From Streptomyces fodineus (GTDB lineage: Bacteria > Actinomycetota > Actinomycetes > Streptomycetales > Streptomycetaceae): 64,000 nucleotides of DNA. How positions within the stretch are numbered: the first letter of the stretch is position 1; each line of letters opens with the position of its first letter. The position numbers and the translations under genes were made by a program. The stretch lies in NCBI RefSeq assembly GCF_001735805.1, contig NZ_CP017248.1, positions 2,108,001 to 2,172,000 of the forward strand. Reading direction: 5' to 3'. The notes beneath the pieces are model-generated. The model was not told the origin of the DNA. It did no database searches and worked only from the letters and a program-made list of their open reading frames with translations. Shown piece by piece: positions 8,392 through 18,077 of this stretch.

Positions 8392-11300
8392 CCGCAGCAG
8401 CTGGTACCAGCCGGTCGTCGCCGCACTGAGGCCTTGGCCCGAAGAACACGCCGGGACCCGGCCCGCTCTGCTCTGCCAGGTCGAACTCGCTCTGCGGCTG
8501 ATGGAGACCGTGGCGCCCGGTCACGCTGCCGATGGGGCGTGGACGCTCCTCGGCGGCTACAGCCTCGCCTTCGCGCGGGCCTCGAAGCTACCCACTGGCA
8601 CCACCGAACAGGTCGCACTGGCCGCGGCCCGGCACCTGCTCTGGCCGATGCGCCGCGGCCGGATGTGGCAGCAGAGCCTGGACGCCTACCTGGAACTGCC
8701 CGAACGGCTGCGCGCGTACCGCGTCCCGGCGGCCGGGGAGCCCGCCCATCGGGTCCCCCTCAAGGTGGCGGCCGACCGCTTCACCACCTACGACGACGCG
8801 CTCGCGAACCTTCCCGGCTTCGCCACGAAGGTGCTTCCCCACGCGGAGGCGGGCGAGCATCGCTTCATGGACCGCCGCCACCGGCGCACTTCCGTCACGG
8901 TCCCCGCCGATCTCGTGCGGGACTCCTTCCCCGGCCACCCCCTCACGGCCGAACGCCCGGCCACCGCAGGTCCCCTCGACGTGCCACTCGACGAACTCGC
9001 GGACGTCGCACGGTGGGTGGACGCGGAGGAGCAGCGGCGCGGGCTCAAGGCGGGGAACTGGGAGCAGCGTCTCGCCCAACTCGACCTCGACACCCGTACC
9101 CCGGACGGGACAGCCTTCCAAGCGGCGTCCGCGCTGCCGCTCGACCGGCTCACCCACCTCGTCGGCATGGTCGGCGCCGGTAAGTCGACCTTGATGACCT
9201 TGCTCGCGGTCTGGGCGTACCACAACGGCCTGCGCATCACTCTCGTCGTCGGCGACGTGGCCGAACAGCTGACGCTGACCGAGCTGTTCCGCACGCTCGG
9301 CCTGAGCGCCGCCCTGGTGCAGGGGGGCACGACGCGGCTCCAGCACACCCAGCGGCTGCACCGCAGACTCGCCGCACGGGGAGAACACTCCCTACTGGCT
9401 CACACCGGACCCGTCTTCGCCCACCTCAGCACCGCCTGCCCGCTGGACGCCCTGCGCGCACTCGACACGTCCGAGCCCCTGCGCTACACCGACGCGCCGT
9501 GCGGTGCCCTTCACCCCGCTCGGCGCCAGGAGGCCGCCGAGGAGCCCGCGGCCGAGCGGGCGGTACGCGAGCTCGAACGAGCCCGAGGCGCCGTCGACAG
9601 GGAGGGCGCCACGGACGACACCGATGCCGACGAAGAGGACCTGGGCACCCCGCACGCCTGCCCGCTGTGGAGCGTCTGCCCCCGGCACTCCGCCGCGCGT
9701 GACCTCGTGGACGCGCTGATCTGGGTGGCCAACCCCGCCAGTCTCGTCCAGACCGCGGTGCCGCGTCAGCTCAACGCCGAGCGCCTGCGCTATCTGGAGC
9801 TGGCCTGCCTGCGCAGCGACATCGTCGTCGTCGACGAGGCCGACCGCGTACAGATGCAGCTCGACCAGATGTTCGCCCCGTCGGCCACGCTCGTCACCAC
9901 CGGTGTCTCCGACTCCTGGCTCGACCAGCTGCAGACCCATGAGATCGCCGAACTCGCCCGGCAGGGACGACTGCAGCTCTCCGACCAGGACGTGGAACGG
10001 TGGTCCGCCGCCCTGGACGTCGTAGGTTCCGCCGCGGACCGGCTGTACGCCATGCTCATCGACGACGGAGGCCTGCGGGACTGGGCGCAGATCGACTACT
10101 TCAGCGCCTGGACCCTCCAGGAGAAGCTGCTGCATGCCTGGTACCCGCTGACGCGAGGCCAGGCCGCCGGGCGGCCGGACAGCACGAACGAAGGGGATGT
10201 CGAGGGCGAGAGCGCACTTTACGAGGACGAGGAAGGGCTCGGGGCCGATGGCGACTCCCCCGTGCCCGACGCGCCCTGGGCGCAGCGACGCACCGAGATC
10301 ACCGGTTACTTCGACACGTTCCGCGACGATCCGCTCGGCGGACGCGGCCCCTACGGAACCCCGACCGACAAGCTCACGGCCCTCGCCCACGACGTCCTGC
10401 ACACCCTCGACGAGAAGCGGACACGACGCCGAGTCCGCGCGCTCCTCGACTCCTTCCTCGTCGGAGCGCCGGGCCCGGAACAGCGCCCCATGCCTGCTGC
10501 CGAGCGAGGCAAGGAGCGTGCCCCCGAGGACGTACCACTCACCGAGGAGTGGCGTGAACTCAACGCACGGCGGTTGGAGTTCACCCTTGTCCTCGCCGCC
10601 CTACACCAACGCCTAGACCGGGTGACGTTCCTGTGGCCTCAGGTGGAGGCAGCGCTACGGCTGGACTCTGCGGCCCACGAGCTGACCCGCCGCCCGCCCC
10701 TCGACTACGCGCCACTGCTGCCCGAAGCGCCCATGGGCAACGTCCTGGGCTTCCAGTACCTGGTGGACGAACGGGCCGCCGCCCGCGACAAGGACGGACA
10801 CCGCACCGGCACCCTGCGCTTCTTCCGTTGCGCGGGCGTGGGCCGGGAACTGCTGCTGGGTCTTCCCCAGCTCGGCGCCGATCCAGGCCTCGGCAAGGCA
10901 GGCCCACACGTGCTGCTGATGTCGGGCACTAGTTGGGCCGGCACCTCTACCCGAGCCCACGTCCTCGCACCTGTCCGCGCCGTACTGAAACCGCAGCCCA
11001 AGGCTCTCGACGCCATCCGGAAGACCGTGTTCCGCACCGAGTTCCTGTACGACGCCGCAGGACAGCCGATCCGGCTCTCCGGCCAGGACCCCGACCAGCG
11101 CGAGGACGTCCTGCGCCTGATGATCGACCGGCTCGCCCGATCCCGGAGCGACGGCAATTCCTCCCCTCTCCAGAGCGAACTCGCCCGAATCCCCGACCAG
11201 CGCCGCAAACGTGCGCTGCTCCTGGTGGGCAGCTACGCGGAAGCCAAAGTGACCGCCACCGCCCTGAACGAGATCCCGCGCTGGCGTGGCCGCGTACGCG

Positions 11301-12154
11301 TCCTGGCCGCCGACGACGCCGAACTGGAGGCCGCCGTCGACGGGACTGCGTCGGCACGAAGCCAGGCGCCGGCCACGGAATCGGGCGCAGGAGCGGTCCG
11401 GCGTGGGGACCTCGCGTCCTTCGCCGACGACCCGGACGCCGAACTGCTCGTGGCGCCCCTCCTCGCCGTGGAGCGAGGCCACAACATCCTCACCGCCCCC
11501 CAACGGCCCGGCGAGGAGAAGGTGGCGGCGTTCGGGACGGTGTTCTTCCTGGTCCGCCCGCACCCCCGCCCCGACGACCTCTCCCTGGCGGTCTTCGCCA
11601 TCAACGACTGGGCGACGCGGTTCGTACGCGGTCAACTGAAGCTGCCGGACGAAGGGACGTTCAGCGACATGGTCACCCAGGCGGGGGACCTCAACGCGGC
11701 AGGCAGCGCTTTCAGGACCACCGCACGCGGCGTGTGGCGGCACGTACTGTCACGGCCCTACATCTACTCCTCGCTCTCCGATGACGAGAAGAAGTCCTTC
11801 GTCTGGGACCAGCTCGTCACCATCTGGCAGGTCATCGGGCGCCTCGTCCGCGGTGGCGTACCCGCCCGCGTCGTGTTCGTCGACGCGGCCTTCGCACCGC
11901 GACTCGCCGAGGCACAGGCGCCCTTCACCGGCCAGGACCGGCGTCCACGCCGCGCAGGCGACCCCGGGCTGCTGGTCAGGCTACGGGACGTTCTGGCGCC
12001 GTACTTCGCGCACACCGACACGGACACCGGCACCGTCGGGTACGGCGCGCGCACCGATCCCGCCGACGCCGCACTCGTCAAGCTGCTCTACCGCCCGCTG
12101 TACGAAGCGCTGTGTGCCATGGGGACGTCACCCGGCCCACGATCGGTCGACTGA
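8384..12154 (+). CDS. PIWI-RE module DinG-like Fe-S superfamily 2 helicase
   Basis: 1256 residues. An N-terminal region of about 240 residues fits the extra domain (pPIWI_RE_Z) of these helicases. Walker A is GAGKSTL (about 266), DEAD-type Walker B is VVVDEADRV (about 482), and motif VI is QVIGRLVRGG (about 1150). Between A and B lie four cysteines (about 351, 372, 425, 431; CPLWSVCPRH holds the last two), the position of the 4Fe-4S cluster in DinG and XPD helicases, which unwind DNA 5'-3'. Acidic, low-complexity insertions occur near 400 and 600. It overlaps the nuclease gene by 8 bp and is followed 82 bp later by the PIWI-RE gene, the canonical partner set. Confidence 0.85.
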   Translation: MRDRSSWYQPVVAALRPWPEEHAGTRPALLCQVELALRLMETVAPGHAADGAWTLLGGYSLAFARASKLPTGTTEQVALAAARHLLWPMRRGRMWQQSLDAYLELPERLRAYRVPAAGEPAHRVPLKVAADRFTTYDDALANLPGFATKVLPHAEAGEHRFMDRRHRRTSVTVPADLVRDSFPGHPLTAERPATAGPLDVPLDELADVARWVDAEEQRRGLKAGNWEQRLAQLDLDTRTPDGTAFQAASALPLDRLTHLVGMVGAGKSTLMTLLAVWAYHNGLRITLVVGDVAEQLTLTELFRTLGLSAALVQGGTTRLQHTQRLHRRLAARGEHSLLAHTGPVFAHLSTACPLDALRALDTSEPLRYTDAPCGALHPARRQEAAEEPAAERAVRELERARGAVDREGATDDTDADEEDLGTPHACPLWSVCPRHSAARDLVDALIWVANPASLVQTAVPRQLNAERLRYLELACLRSDIVVVDEADRVQMQLDQMFAPSATLVTTGVSDSWLDQLQTHEIAELARQGRLQLSDQDVERWSAALDVVGSAADRLYAMLIDDGGLRDWAQIDYFSAWTLQEKLLHAWYPLTRGQAAGRPDSTNEGDVEGESALYEDEEGLGADGDSPVPDAPWAQRRTEITGYFDTFRDDPLGGRGPYGTPTDKLTALAHDVLHTLDEKRTRRRVRALLDSFLVGAPGPEQRPMPAAERGKERAPEDVPLTEEWRELNARRLEFTLVLAALHQRLDRVTFLWPQVEAALRLDSAAHELTRRPPLDYAPLLPEAPMGNVLGFQYLVDERAAARDKDGHRTGTLRFFRCAGVGRELLLGLPQLGADPGLGKAGPHVLLMSGTSWAGTSTRAHVLAPVRAVLKPQPKALDAIRKTVFRTEFLYDAAGQPIRLSGQDPDQREDVLRLMIDRLARSRSDGNSSPLQSELARIPDQRRKRALLLVGSYAEAKVTATALNEIPRWRGRVRVLAADDAELEAAVDGTASARSQAPATESGAGAVRRGDLASFADDPDAELLVAPLLAVERGHNILTAPQRPGEEKVAAFGTVFFLVRPHPRPDDLSLAVFAINDWATRFVRGQLKLPDEGTFSDMVTQAGDLNAAGSAFRTTARGVWRHVLSRPYIYSSLSDDEKKSFVWDQLVTIWQVIGRLVRGGVPARVVFVDAAFAPRLAEAQAPFTGQDRRPRRAGDPGLLVRLRDVLAPYFAHTDTDTGTVGYGARTDPADAALVKLLYRPLYEALCAMGTSPGPRSVD

Positions 12155-12236
12155 AGCACTCCAACCACCGCCCTGGGCAGCACTGTCGGCGGGCAACCGC
12201 ACCCGCCCACGTACGGACATCGCAGGGAGAACCGAC

Positions 12237-15200
12237 ATGTACAAGAACATCCGCCGATCCGCGTACCACCTGGCCGAGGAGAGCACCCCCTGGACCGAGG
12301 ACTTCCACGCACTCCCTTTCCCCGAACACTGGCATGCCGGACTCCTCGAGCTGCACAACCACGGGCGGGACGAGGAGAAGCGGCAGCCCACGCTGCCCAC
12401 CCGCCGACTCGACGGCGTGCTCCAGACCCTCGCCCCCGACGTGATCGTCCGCCCCCGGCCGCGGATCCCCGTGGAACCGGGGCTGCAGGCCGCTGAGGAC
12501 TTCTGGATGTATGTACCGGCCTCGGCGCCCGACCCCCTCCCGGGCCGTTCCATGCAGCAGCTCCTCGACGCCTGGCTGCGTACCCTCGGTCCCAAGGACT
12601 CCGCACAGGATCCCCGGTTCCGCTCGCTGTTGCTCGCGAGCAGCACCGAGCTGAAGCAGAACCTGCCCGAGTGGCAGCCGCTCACCGGCGTCGAACTCCT
12701 CACCACCCCGACCACGCGGGGCGGCACCGCCGCCCCGGAACCGCGCCAGTTCCAACTCGCCACCGACGCCCTGGCACGCCGCATCCTGACCCTCGATCCC
12801 TTCCCGTTCGAGGGCGGGGAGCTGCGGTTCCGAGCGCTGCCCCGCGGGCCTCGGGACCAGGGCGCGGAACTCATGTCGCAGCCTCTGTGCCGGACCGTCA
12901 AGCGCAAGGAGTGGTGGTTCTCCGTCCTCCTGAACATCTCCCTGCACACCACGCCGTTCGACCCCAGGCCGCGTCTCCACCTGCACTGGGGTGTACGCCG
13001 CTGGGCGACCCACCCTCGGACCACCACCAAACGCCTCAACCTGCCCTACCGGGAGGCCACCACCGTCTACCTGCGGCCCACCATCCCCTGGCTGCCCGGC
13101 GCACCGGCCACCGACCGCTACGCACTCGCCCGCCTGCGCCGCGACCGGGCCGCCGACACCTTCGTCTGGTCGGAGAACGACACCGCCGGCATCCTGCGCG
13201 GACTCAGCCTCGCCGGGAACTTCCCCGACCCCGAACAGCTCCTCACCGAACCGGTCTCCTGGATCGGCGAAGGCCGTGGCGTCCGCGCCGCCGTGGTCCA
13301 CAGCACCAGGATGGGCAAGCACGAGATCGGCACCGGCTTCATGCCCAACCAGCGGGCCCAGCTCACCGAATGGGCCGAGCAGGCCCTCCCTGAAACACTG
13401 GCCCGGGTACCCGACCTCACGCGCGGACGCGGCAAGGGCATCGGCGCGCCGCAGAACCGGCGGCCCAAGCCCAGGACAGACGAGGCCAAGAAGGCCGAGC
13501 TGCTGCGCGAGACCCATGCACGGCGCGTGGCACTCGCGGCACAGGTCCAGATCGCCTACGACGGCCCGGAACAGGCCGGCCCGCCCGTGGTGGAGGTGCG
13601 GCTGCTGTGGCAGTCACCCGAGGTACGCGGCGAGGCAGTGGAACAGTTCGCCAAGGCCCTGGGCCTCGACGGCGACGGCGGCGCCAGTGCCGCCCATGTC
13701 ACGGACCGGGACTTCGACGAGGCCACGCCCGGAGCACCGGTCGTCCTGGAGTGGCGGACGGCGGAGGTCACACTCCGGCTGCGCTGCCTGCCCCTCGCCG
13801 ACGGACTGGGCGACCGGCTCGTGCCCGACCTGGCGGTCAAGGGCAAAGGCGCGGCGCTCGCGGCGGCCGTCGCCGAACGGCGCCGCGCCCTGCGCGCCTG
13901 GCTCTGCGCGGACGGCGCGGACCCCTCCCGCCCCGAACTCGCCCTCGTGGAAGTCGCACACCGCAGCACGTTCCGCCCGGCGTCGACGGACCCCAAGTTC
14001 GCCATCCGCCTCGGGTGCGCCGACGCGGGCCTGCTGACTCAGTTCGTCGTCACCCCGTCCACCGACCGGCAGATCGACAATGCGGAAAGCCTCGACCACC
14101 GCACGTGCAGCGCGTGGCTCGACGGACTGCGCCAGCTGGGCGTCCGCGTCCTGCCCCACCACACCCTTGGTGGCGATCTTCCGGACTCGCTGCAATACGC
14201 GGCGGTGTGGATGGTGAAACGTCGCAAGGACGGCCCGACCCGGTTGCCCAAGCACCTGCCTGTGGCCGTCCTCGTCACCCCGCTCCCGGCCGGGGAAGGC
14301 CTCGCGGCCGTACGCGGCTGGGACGACACCGCGGGGGAATGGGTGCCCTATCCGCAGTTCCTCCTCGGTCTGGTGAAACAGGCGGAGATCGGCCCCGAAG
14401 CGTTCACGGAACCTGAGACTCCAGACGAAGACGCACGTCACGATGCCCCTCGGGTCACCGGCAAGCAGTGGCGCAGCAACCTCGCACAGCAGCGCAAGGA
14501 GACGGCGGCATTTCTCCAGCGCGTGCTGCACTCCCTCCGAGGGCAGCCCACCGCGCTGATCACCCACGCTCAGAACAGCCGAACGCACTGGCCATGGCTC
14601 CAGGACGGCCAGACCGAACGCGACCTGATCAAGACCGGCCACGCCCCGGCAGGCCGACTGGACGACGAACTGCGCCTCGTACGCGTGCGCGGATGCGGCG
14701 GTCGCGAGAGCGCCCAGTGGTGGGGTCTGGCCGACCCGGGCAAGCCCCACGGACAGCCTGCTGGCTTCTGGGCACAGGATCCCCAGCAGCGGTACGGGGA
14801 CGGGGCTTCGTCGCGCGAGCGGGTCTTCTACAGCACTACCGAACGCCCCGGAACCCATGCGATCTCCCCCGCACTCGACCGCCTCGCCACCCGGGTAAAC
14901 GCGGCAGGCAACCTCACCTCGCAGGCGGGCACGAGCGCCTGGAACCCGACCCTGGTGGAGATCGCGGTACTGGGCTGCCACGAAGACGACAACTCCGCGG
15001 CCCCCGTACTGGAAAAGCCAGACGACCCCGAGGCGCTGGCCCTCGCCATGGACCAGCTCCGCCAGGCCCCGGACTACGCCGCCGCCCTGTCTCTCCCCCT
15101 CCCCCTCCACCTCGCGGGGCTGGCCCAGGCATACGTCCTCCCGACACTCGCCGACCCCGACCGGACTTCGAACGAGGAGTCGGACATACCTGCTGGAAAC

Positions 15201-15284
15201 CAGAGCATGGAGGACCCAGATCTCGCCGACGCGGCCGGACTGTCCACGACGCCGGACGACGAGGCCGAGACTGCCCACGGCTGA
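12237..15284 (+). CDS. PIWI-RE family protein (prokaryotic Argonaute relative)
   Basis: 1015 residues. The start MYKNIRRSAYHLAEES with the downstream WMYVPA region resembles the pPIWI_RE N-terminal module. The C-terminal 300 residues form the RNase H-like PIWI fold. The family is named for a conserved Arg and Glu; here the candidates are Arg in VRVRGCGGRESAQWW (about 810-820) and Glu in WNPTLVEIAVLG (about 905). Family members are predicted to bind guide/target duplexes or R-loops, and many lack the full slicer tetrad. ATG 12237 follows GGGAGA by six bases. The open frame upstream of it has no site and overlaps the helicase gene. It is the last gene of the four-gene operon. Confidence 0.8.
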   Translation: MYKNIRRSAYHLAEESTPWTEDFHALPFPEHWHAGLLELHNHGRDEEKRQPTLPTRRLDGVLQTLAPDVIVRPRPRIPVEPGLQAAEDFWMYVPASAPDPLPGRSMQQLLDAWLRTLGPKDSAQDPRFRSLLLASSTELKQNLPEWQPLTGVELLTTPTTRGGTAAPEPRQFQLATDALARRILTLDPFPFEGGELRFRALPRGPRDQGAELMSQPLCRTVKRKEWWFSVLLNISLHTTPFDPRPRLHLHWGVRRWATHPRTTTKRLNLPYREATTVYLRPTIPWLPGAPATDRYALARLRRDRAADTFVWSENDTAGILRGLSLAGNFPDPEQLLTEPVSWIGEGRGVRAAVVHSTRMGKHEIGTGFMPNQRAQLTEWAEQALPETLARVPDLTRGRGKGIGAPQNRRPKPRTDEAKKAELLRETHARRVALAAQVQIAYDGPEQAGPPVVEVRLLWQSPEVRGEAVEQFAKALGLDGDGGASAAHVTDRDFDEATPGAPVVLEWRTAEVTLRLRCLPLADGLGDRLVPDLAVKGKGAALAAAVAERRRALRAWLCADGADPSRPELALVEVAHRSTFRPASTDPKFAIRLGCADAGLLTQFVVTPSTDRQIDNAESLDHRTCSAWLDGLRQLGVRVLPHHTLGGDLPDSLQYAAVWMVKRRKDGPTRLPKHLPVAVLVTPLPAGEGLAAVRGWDDTAGEWVPYPQFLLGLVKQAEIGPEAFTEPETPDEDARHDAPRVTGKQWRSNLAQQRKETAAFLQRVLHSLRGQPTALITHAQNSRTHWPWLQDGQTERDLIKTGHAPAGRLDDELRLVRVRGCGGRESAQWWGLADPGKPHGQPAGFWAQDPQQRYGDGASSRERVFYSTTERPGTHAISPALDRLATRVNAAGNLTSQAGTSAWNPTLVEIAVLGCHEDDNSAAPVLEKPDDPEALALAMDQLRQAPDYAAALSLPLPLHLAGLAQAYVLPTLADPDRTSNEESDIPAGNQSMEDPDLADAAGLSTTPDDEAETAHG

Positions 15285-16138
15285 GGACGGGATCGACACA
15301 TGCGCACCGGTATCCCCAGGACCTGTGTCCTGAGAGACCAACGACAGCCCCTCACGCTCCCTTCTGTGCTTGTGTGCGCGGTCCAGCGGAGGAAGGCGGA
15401 GCCCTGGAGTGACCGTGACCGGTTCGGGTCTGGCCGCGACGTCGGCCACGTCGCCATGGGTCCACCTCGCCGCCCGCGCGGCCCGGCCGTTCTCCTCGCT
15501 CATCCCACCCTGTCCACCCGGCCGGATCACCCCGACAAGCTTTACCAACGAGTACTTCGGGGCGGCTTCCGGGGCGATACAACAAAGATGGTCGAGCAGT
15601 TCTAAGACCCCGGCTCGACTACGCGAGCTGGGGCAGCCGCCGCCTTCTCCTGCGTCTGCCCGCCACCCTGCTCACGACCAAGTCAGCCGCCCCCTACGCG
15701 CTGGAGGAATCGCTGCGCGGGCCCCGCTCCCAGAACTCGATCCTGCGGCCAAGCGACATCGGCCTACCGCTTCAACTGGACGACCGTCTGGATCACCAGC
15801 CGCCCGCCCCCGACCGGCGGCTTCACTCGTTCCCATGCTCCGCGTCCCCCGCCAGGGACTCGAACCGCAATCGCCAACGATCTACCGATTTGGCCGGGAA
15901 GCTGCTCGATCACCAGCTGCCCGCTCTTAACCAAGCACTGCCCGTCTCATGCTCTGGATCACCCGCCCAGGGCCCCTACTGGCCAGGGTGGAGAGCCCTG
16001 AGACAAAACCCCGTGCACCGCGGCCGGCGTGCACATCGCGTGCACGACCACGCGGGAACTCCCAGGAAACCGCAGGTACGGGCCGGAACTGCGACAGCAT
16101 GCCCTGCCCAGCAAGTTTCCCCTGGCCAGAGCCCCAAT
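15285..16138. other. Gap of about 0.85 kb between the PIWI-RE operon and the rnpB-like repeat
   Basis: No open frame here looks like a real protein: all candidates are short, proline/arginine-rich and lack ribosome sites. Around 15845-15900 the reverse strand has a tRNA-like T-loop string (GGTTCGAGTCC), but stems do not pair well enough to call a gene. It may be a decayed junction between two insertions. Confidence 0.4.
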
Positions 16139-16168
16139 GGCAGACGAGTCGGGCTGTACGCCGGGTTC
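16139..16168 (-). repeat. att-like direct repeat 1, rnpB 3'-end sequence
   Basis: Thirty bases identical to 38950-38979, with core GAGTCGGGCTGTACGCCGGG. Read on the reverse strand (GAACCCGGCGTACAGCCCGA then CTCGTCTGCC) it matches my memory of the final bases of Streptomyces RNase P RNA. The rest of rnpB does not follow on either side, so this is a duplicated attachment-site fragment, not the gene. Confidence 0.7.
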
Positions 16169-16234
16169 TCCAGAAGCACTCTCCTGACCTGCGGCTTTGT
16201 GGGGCGAACCGGCTGTGACCTGCTAGGACGGGTT

Positions 16235-16330
16235 GCAGAGGTGATCGGAGGCAGTCAGAGGAAATCGCTCTGATTCGACCCCGGATCGACCCGGGTCGCT
16301 CAGAGGCAACCAGAGGCAACCCCTCTGCTC
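16235..16330. repeat. Iteron-like CAGAGG repeats
   Basis: CAGAGG occurs at least four times in about 95 bp, including two adjacent CAGAGGCAAC units near 16301-16320, with inverted CTCTG copies among them. They lie about 220 bp before a tandem winged-helix gene, as iterons lie before a replication initiator. The repeats are few and imperfect, so an origin is only suggested. Confidence 0.35.
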
Positions 16331-16450
16331 CTGCCGCCTGAGCGGCCCGGGAGTCCGGAGCCGGACAGGCCGACGACTCCGACTCCTTCACGGTCTCCCC
16401 GGCCGAGCCGCGATGGGGATGCCTGCCTCGACCGGAGCCAGGCACACGAA

Positions 16451-16478
16451 AGCCTCCAGGACGGCCATCCTGGAGGCT
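16451..16478. terminator. Strong hairpin (11-bp perfect stem)
   Basis: AGCCTCCAGGA and TCCTGGAGGCT pair perfectly around a six-base loop, followed by CTTCG. It stands 70 bp upstream of the winged-helix gene. It could be a terminator insulating the module from the left flank, or a structural part of an origin. Confidence 0.5.
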
Positions 16479-16547
16479 CTTCGCTGGCACCGATTGGAGG
16501 TCGGTTCCGGACACCACCCGTGGTTTTAGCGGGCCCCGGTGGCGTCC

Positions 16548-18077
16548 ATGTCTTTCGCGAGACGACCTGACGTGCCACAGCAGACCCATCACCCAGACTC
16601 GTCCCGACGACCGGTCGGCCGCAGCGTGCGGCTGGGCCTTCACAGGCTGCCGCCGGCCGCGGCTGATCTCGTCCTCCTCGGTGACCTCACCGGCCGCTAC
16701 GCGACCGGCAGCTACAGCAAGCTCACTTCCGACGGCCACAGCGTGGCCCTGCGCGGGGAGCGTCAGGGCGCGGCCGAGCACGGGCACCGGGTCACGGCGG
16801 CCATCGCCTGCCATGTGGCCCGTGCCGGTGGAACCGTCGACGACCTGACCCGGCTGCTTCTGCACCCCGATCACGAGGGTGGCCGGCATGCCCGGCACAT
16901 CGCGGTGCGCTCCGGGCAGGCCCGTGCCCTGGACTACATCCACCGTGTGTGGGCCAGCGCCTCGGTGGCGGTCAGCAGCACGGTGGCTCTGGAGTCACGC
17001 CAGCACGCACACGAGGTGCTCGCGGCGTTGCGCGACCGGGTCGAGACGACGCCCTGGCCCGGGGAGCGGGGGCGTACCGCGCTGCGGGTGCTGCGGGCGC
17101 ATCTGACCTTCGCCGAGATCGCTGGCGGGCCCCTGCACCACGCCAGCGAGCGACAGACCGCGGAGGAAGCAGGCATCTCCCGCACGACGCTCCGCGCCGT
17201 CTACGAAACTGTGCTCAAGCCCGGCGGCTGGCTGCGGCGGCTGAAGGTCGGCCACGGCCGGGAGGGCTCCACCTGGTACATCAGCGACGGCAGTACCGGC
17301 CATCACGGCATTCCTGCTGCTCTGTCTCGTTCCCGGACCACTCAGTACCCCCCCGACCCGGCACTTGAGGAGTGGCACACCCCTGAGACAGACACGGGGG
17401 CCGACATCGACTCCACCGTCATCGCCCGCTTGATGGGCCACGACGCCTTCGCCCACCAGGGCCTCGGCAGCTCCGCCCTCATGATCCTCGGCGCACTGCA
17501 CGCCCGCCCGTCCCAGACCACCGGAGAGCTGATCCGGTCGGCGTCAGTATCCCGGGCCACCGCGTACCGGGCCTTACGCCGCCTGGCCGACCACGGCCTG
17601 GTCCACCACCACGGCGAGACCTGGACCCTCGCGCCCCGCGCGCTTGAAGGCTTCGGGACCGCCCCACCGCATGCTGTTACCGACCCGTCCGCCCAGCTCG
17701 CACTGGGCTGGGACGCCGTGGCCCAGCAGTACGGCACATTGGGTGTCGCCGCTGGTCGCAGGGCACGGCATGCCGCGGAACGCGCGGCATACCGGGAGCT
17801 ACTGGACCGGCTCGCGGAGCACCGCAGCAAGGCCGTGGTCATCGTCCGTAATGGCCGCCAGGTCCTTGTGCCCCCACCCCGTCCGGACGAGATCCCGCCC
17901 GCCTGGTGCGCCCCGGGCGGACGCGTACTGGACCCGGCCACGGGCCGCCCCGCCCCTGACTGGCGTGTGGCCAGCGACGGCCGGTTGATCCTCCTTACGC
18001 CTGCTGACCAGCGCAGTTATGACGAGCTGGCAGCCGCCCATGCCGAAGCCCTCAGCGAATGGGAGACCGCTGCATGA
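16548..18077 (+). CDS. Tandem winged-helix protein, candidate replication initiator
   Basis: About 509 residues. Two winged-helix segments are visible. One is near residues 180-245 (TAEEAGISRTTLRAVYETVL, then GWLRRLKVGHG). The other, MarR/IclR-like, is near 305-370 (TTGELIRSASVSRATAYRAL, then HGLVHHHGETWTL). The N-terminal 180 residues are helical without a known signature. Two winged helices at the head of a ParA operon, next to iteron-like repeats and a hairpin, suggest an initiator or copy-control protein of an actinomycete plasmid. A transcriptional regulator is the alternative. I prefer ATG 16548, with GTG 16539 also possible. It overlaps the next gene by 4 bp. Confidence 0.6.
   Translation: MSFARRPDVPQQTHHPDSSRRPVGRSVRLGLHRLPPAAADLVLLGDLTGRYATGSYSKLTSDGHSVALRGERQGAAEHGHRVTAAIACHVARAGGTVDDLTRLLLHPDHEGGRHARHIAVRSGQARALDYIHRVWASASVAVSSTVALESRQHAHEVLAALRDRVETTPWPGERGRTALRVLRAHLTFAEIAGGPLHHASERQTAEEAGISRTTLRAVYETVLKPGGWLRRLKVGHGREGSTWYISDGSTGHHGIPAALSRSRTTQYPPDPALEEWHTPETDTGADIDSTVIARLMGHDAFAHQGLGSSALMILGALHARPSQTTGELIRSASVSRATAYRALRRLADHGLVHHHGETWTLAPRALEGFGTAPPHAVTDPSAQLALGWDAVAQQYGTLGVAAGRRARHAAERAAYRELLDRLAEHRSKAVVIVRNGRQVLVPPPRPDEIPPAWCAPGGRVLDPATGRPAPDWRVASDGRLILLTPADQRSYDELAAAHAEALSEWETAA

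Noticed and set aside
11781..12236. N-terminal extension of the PIWI-RE frame
   Set aside because: It overlaps the helicase gene out of frame, lacks a ribosome site and is Arg/Pro/Thr-rich; ATG 12237 has a good site.
15845..15935. tRNA-like segment with a GGTTCGAGTCC T-loop on the reverse strand
   Set aside because: The T stem has a C-C mismatch and no acceptor or anticodon stem could be closed, so it is not called as a tRNA; at most a decayed fragment.
16139..16168. Functional rnpB gene
   Set aside because: Only the last 30 nt are present; the conserved core of RNase P RNA is absent on both sides of either copy.
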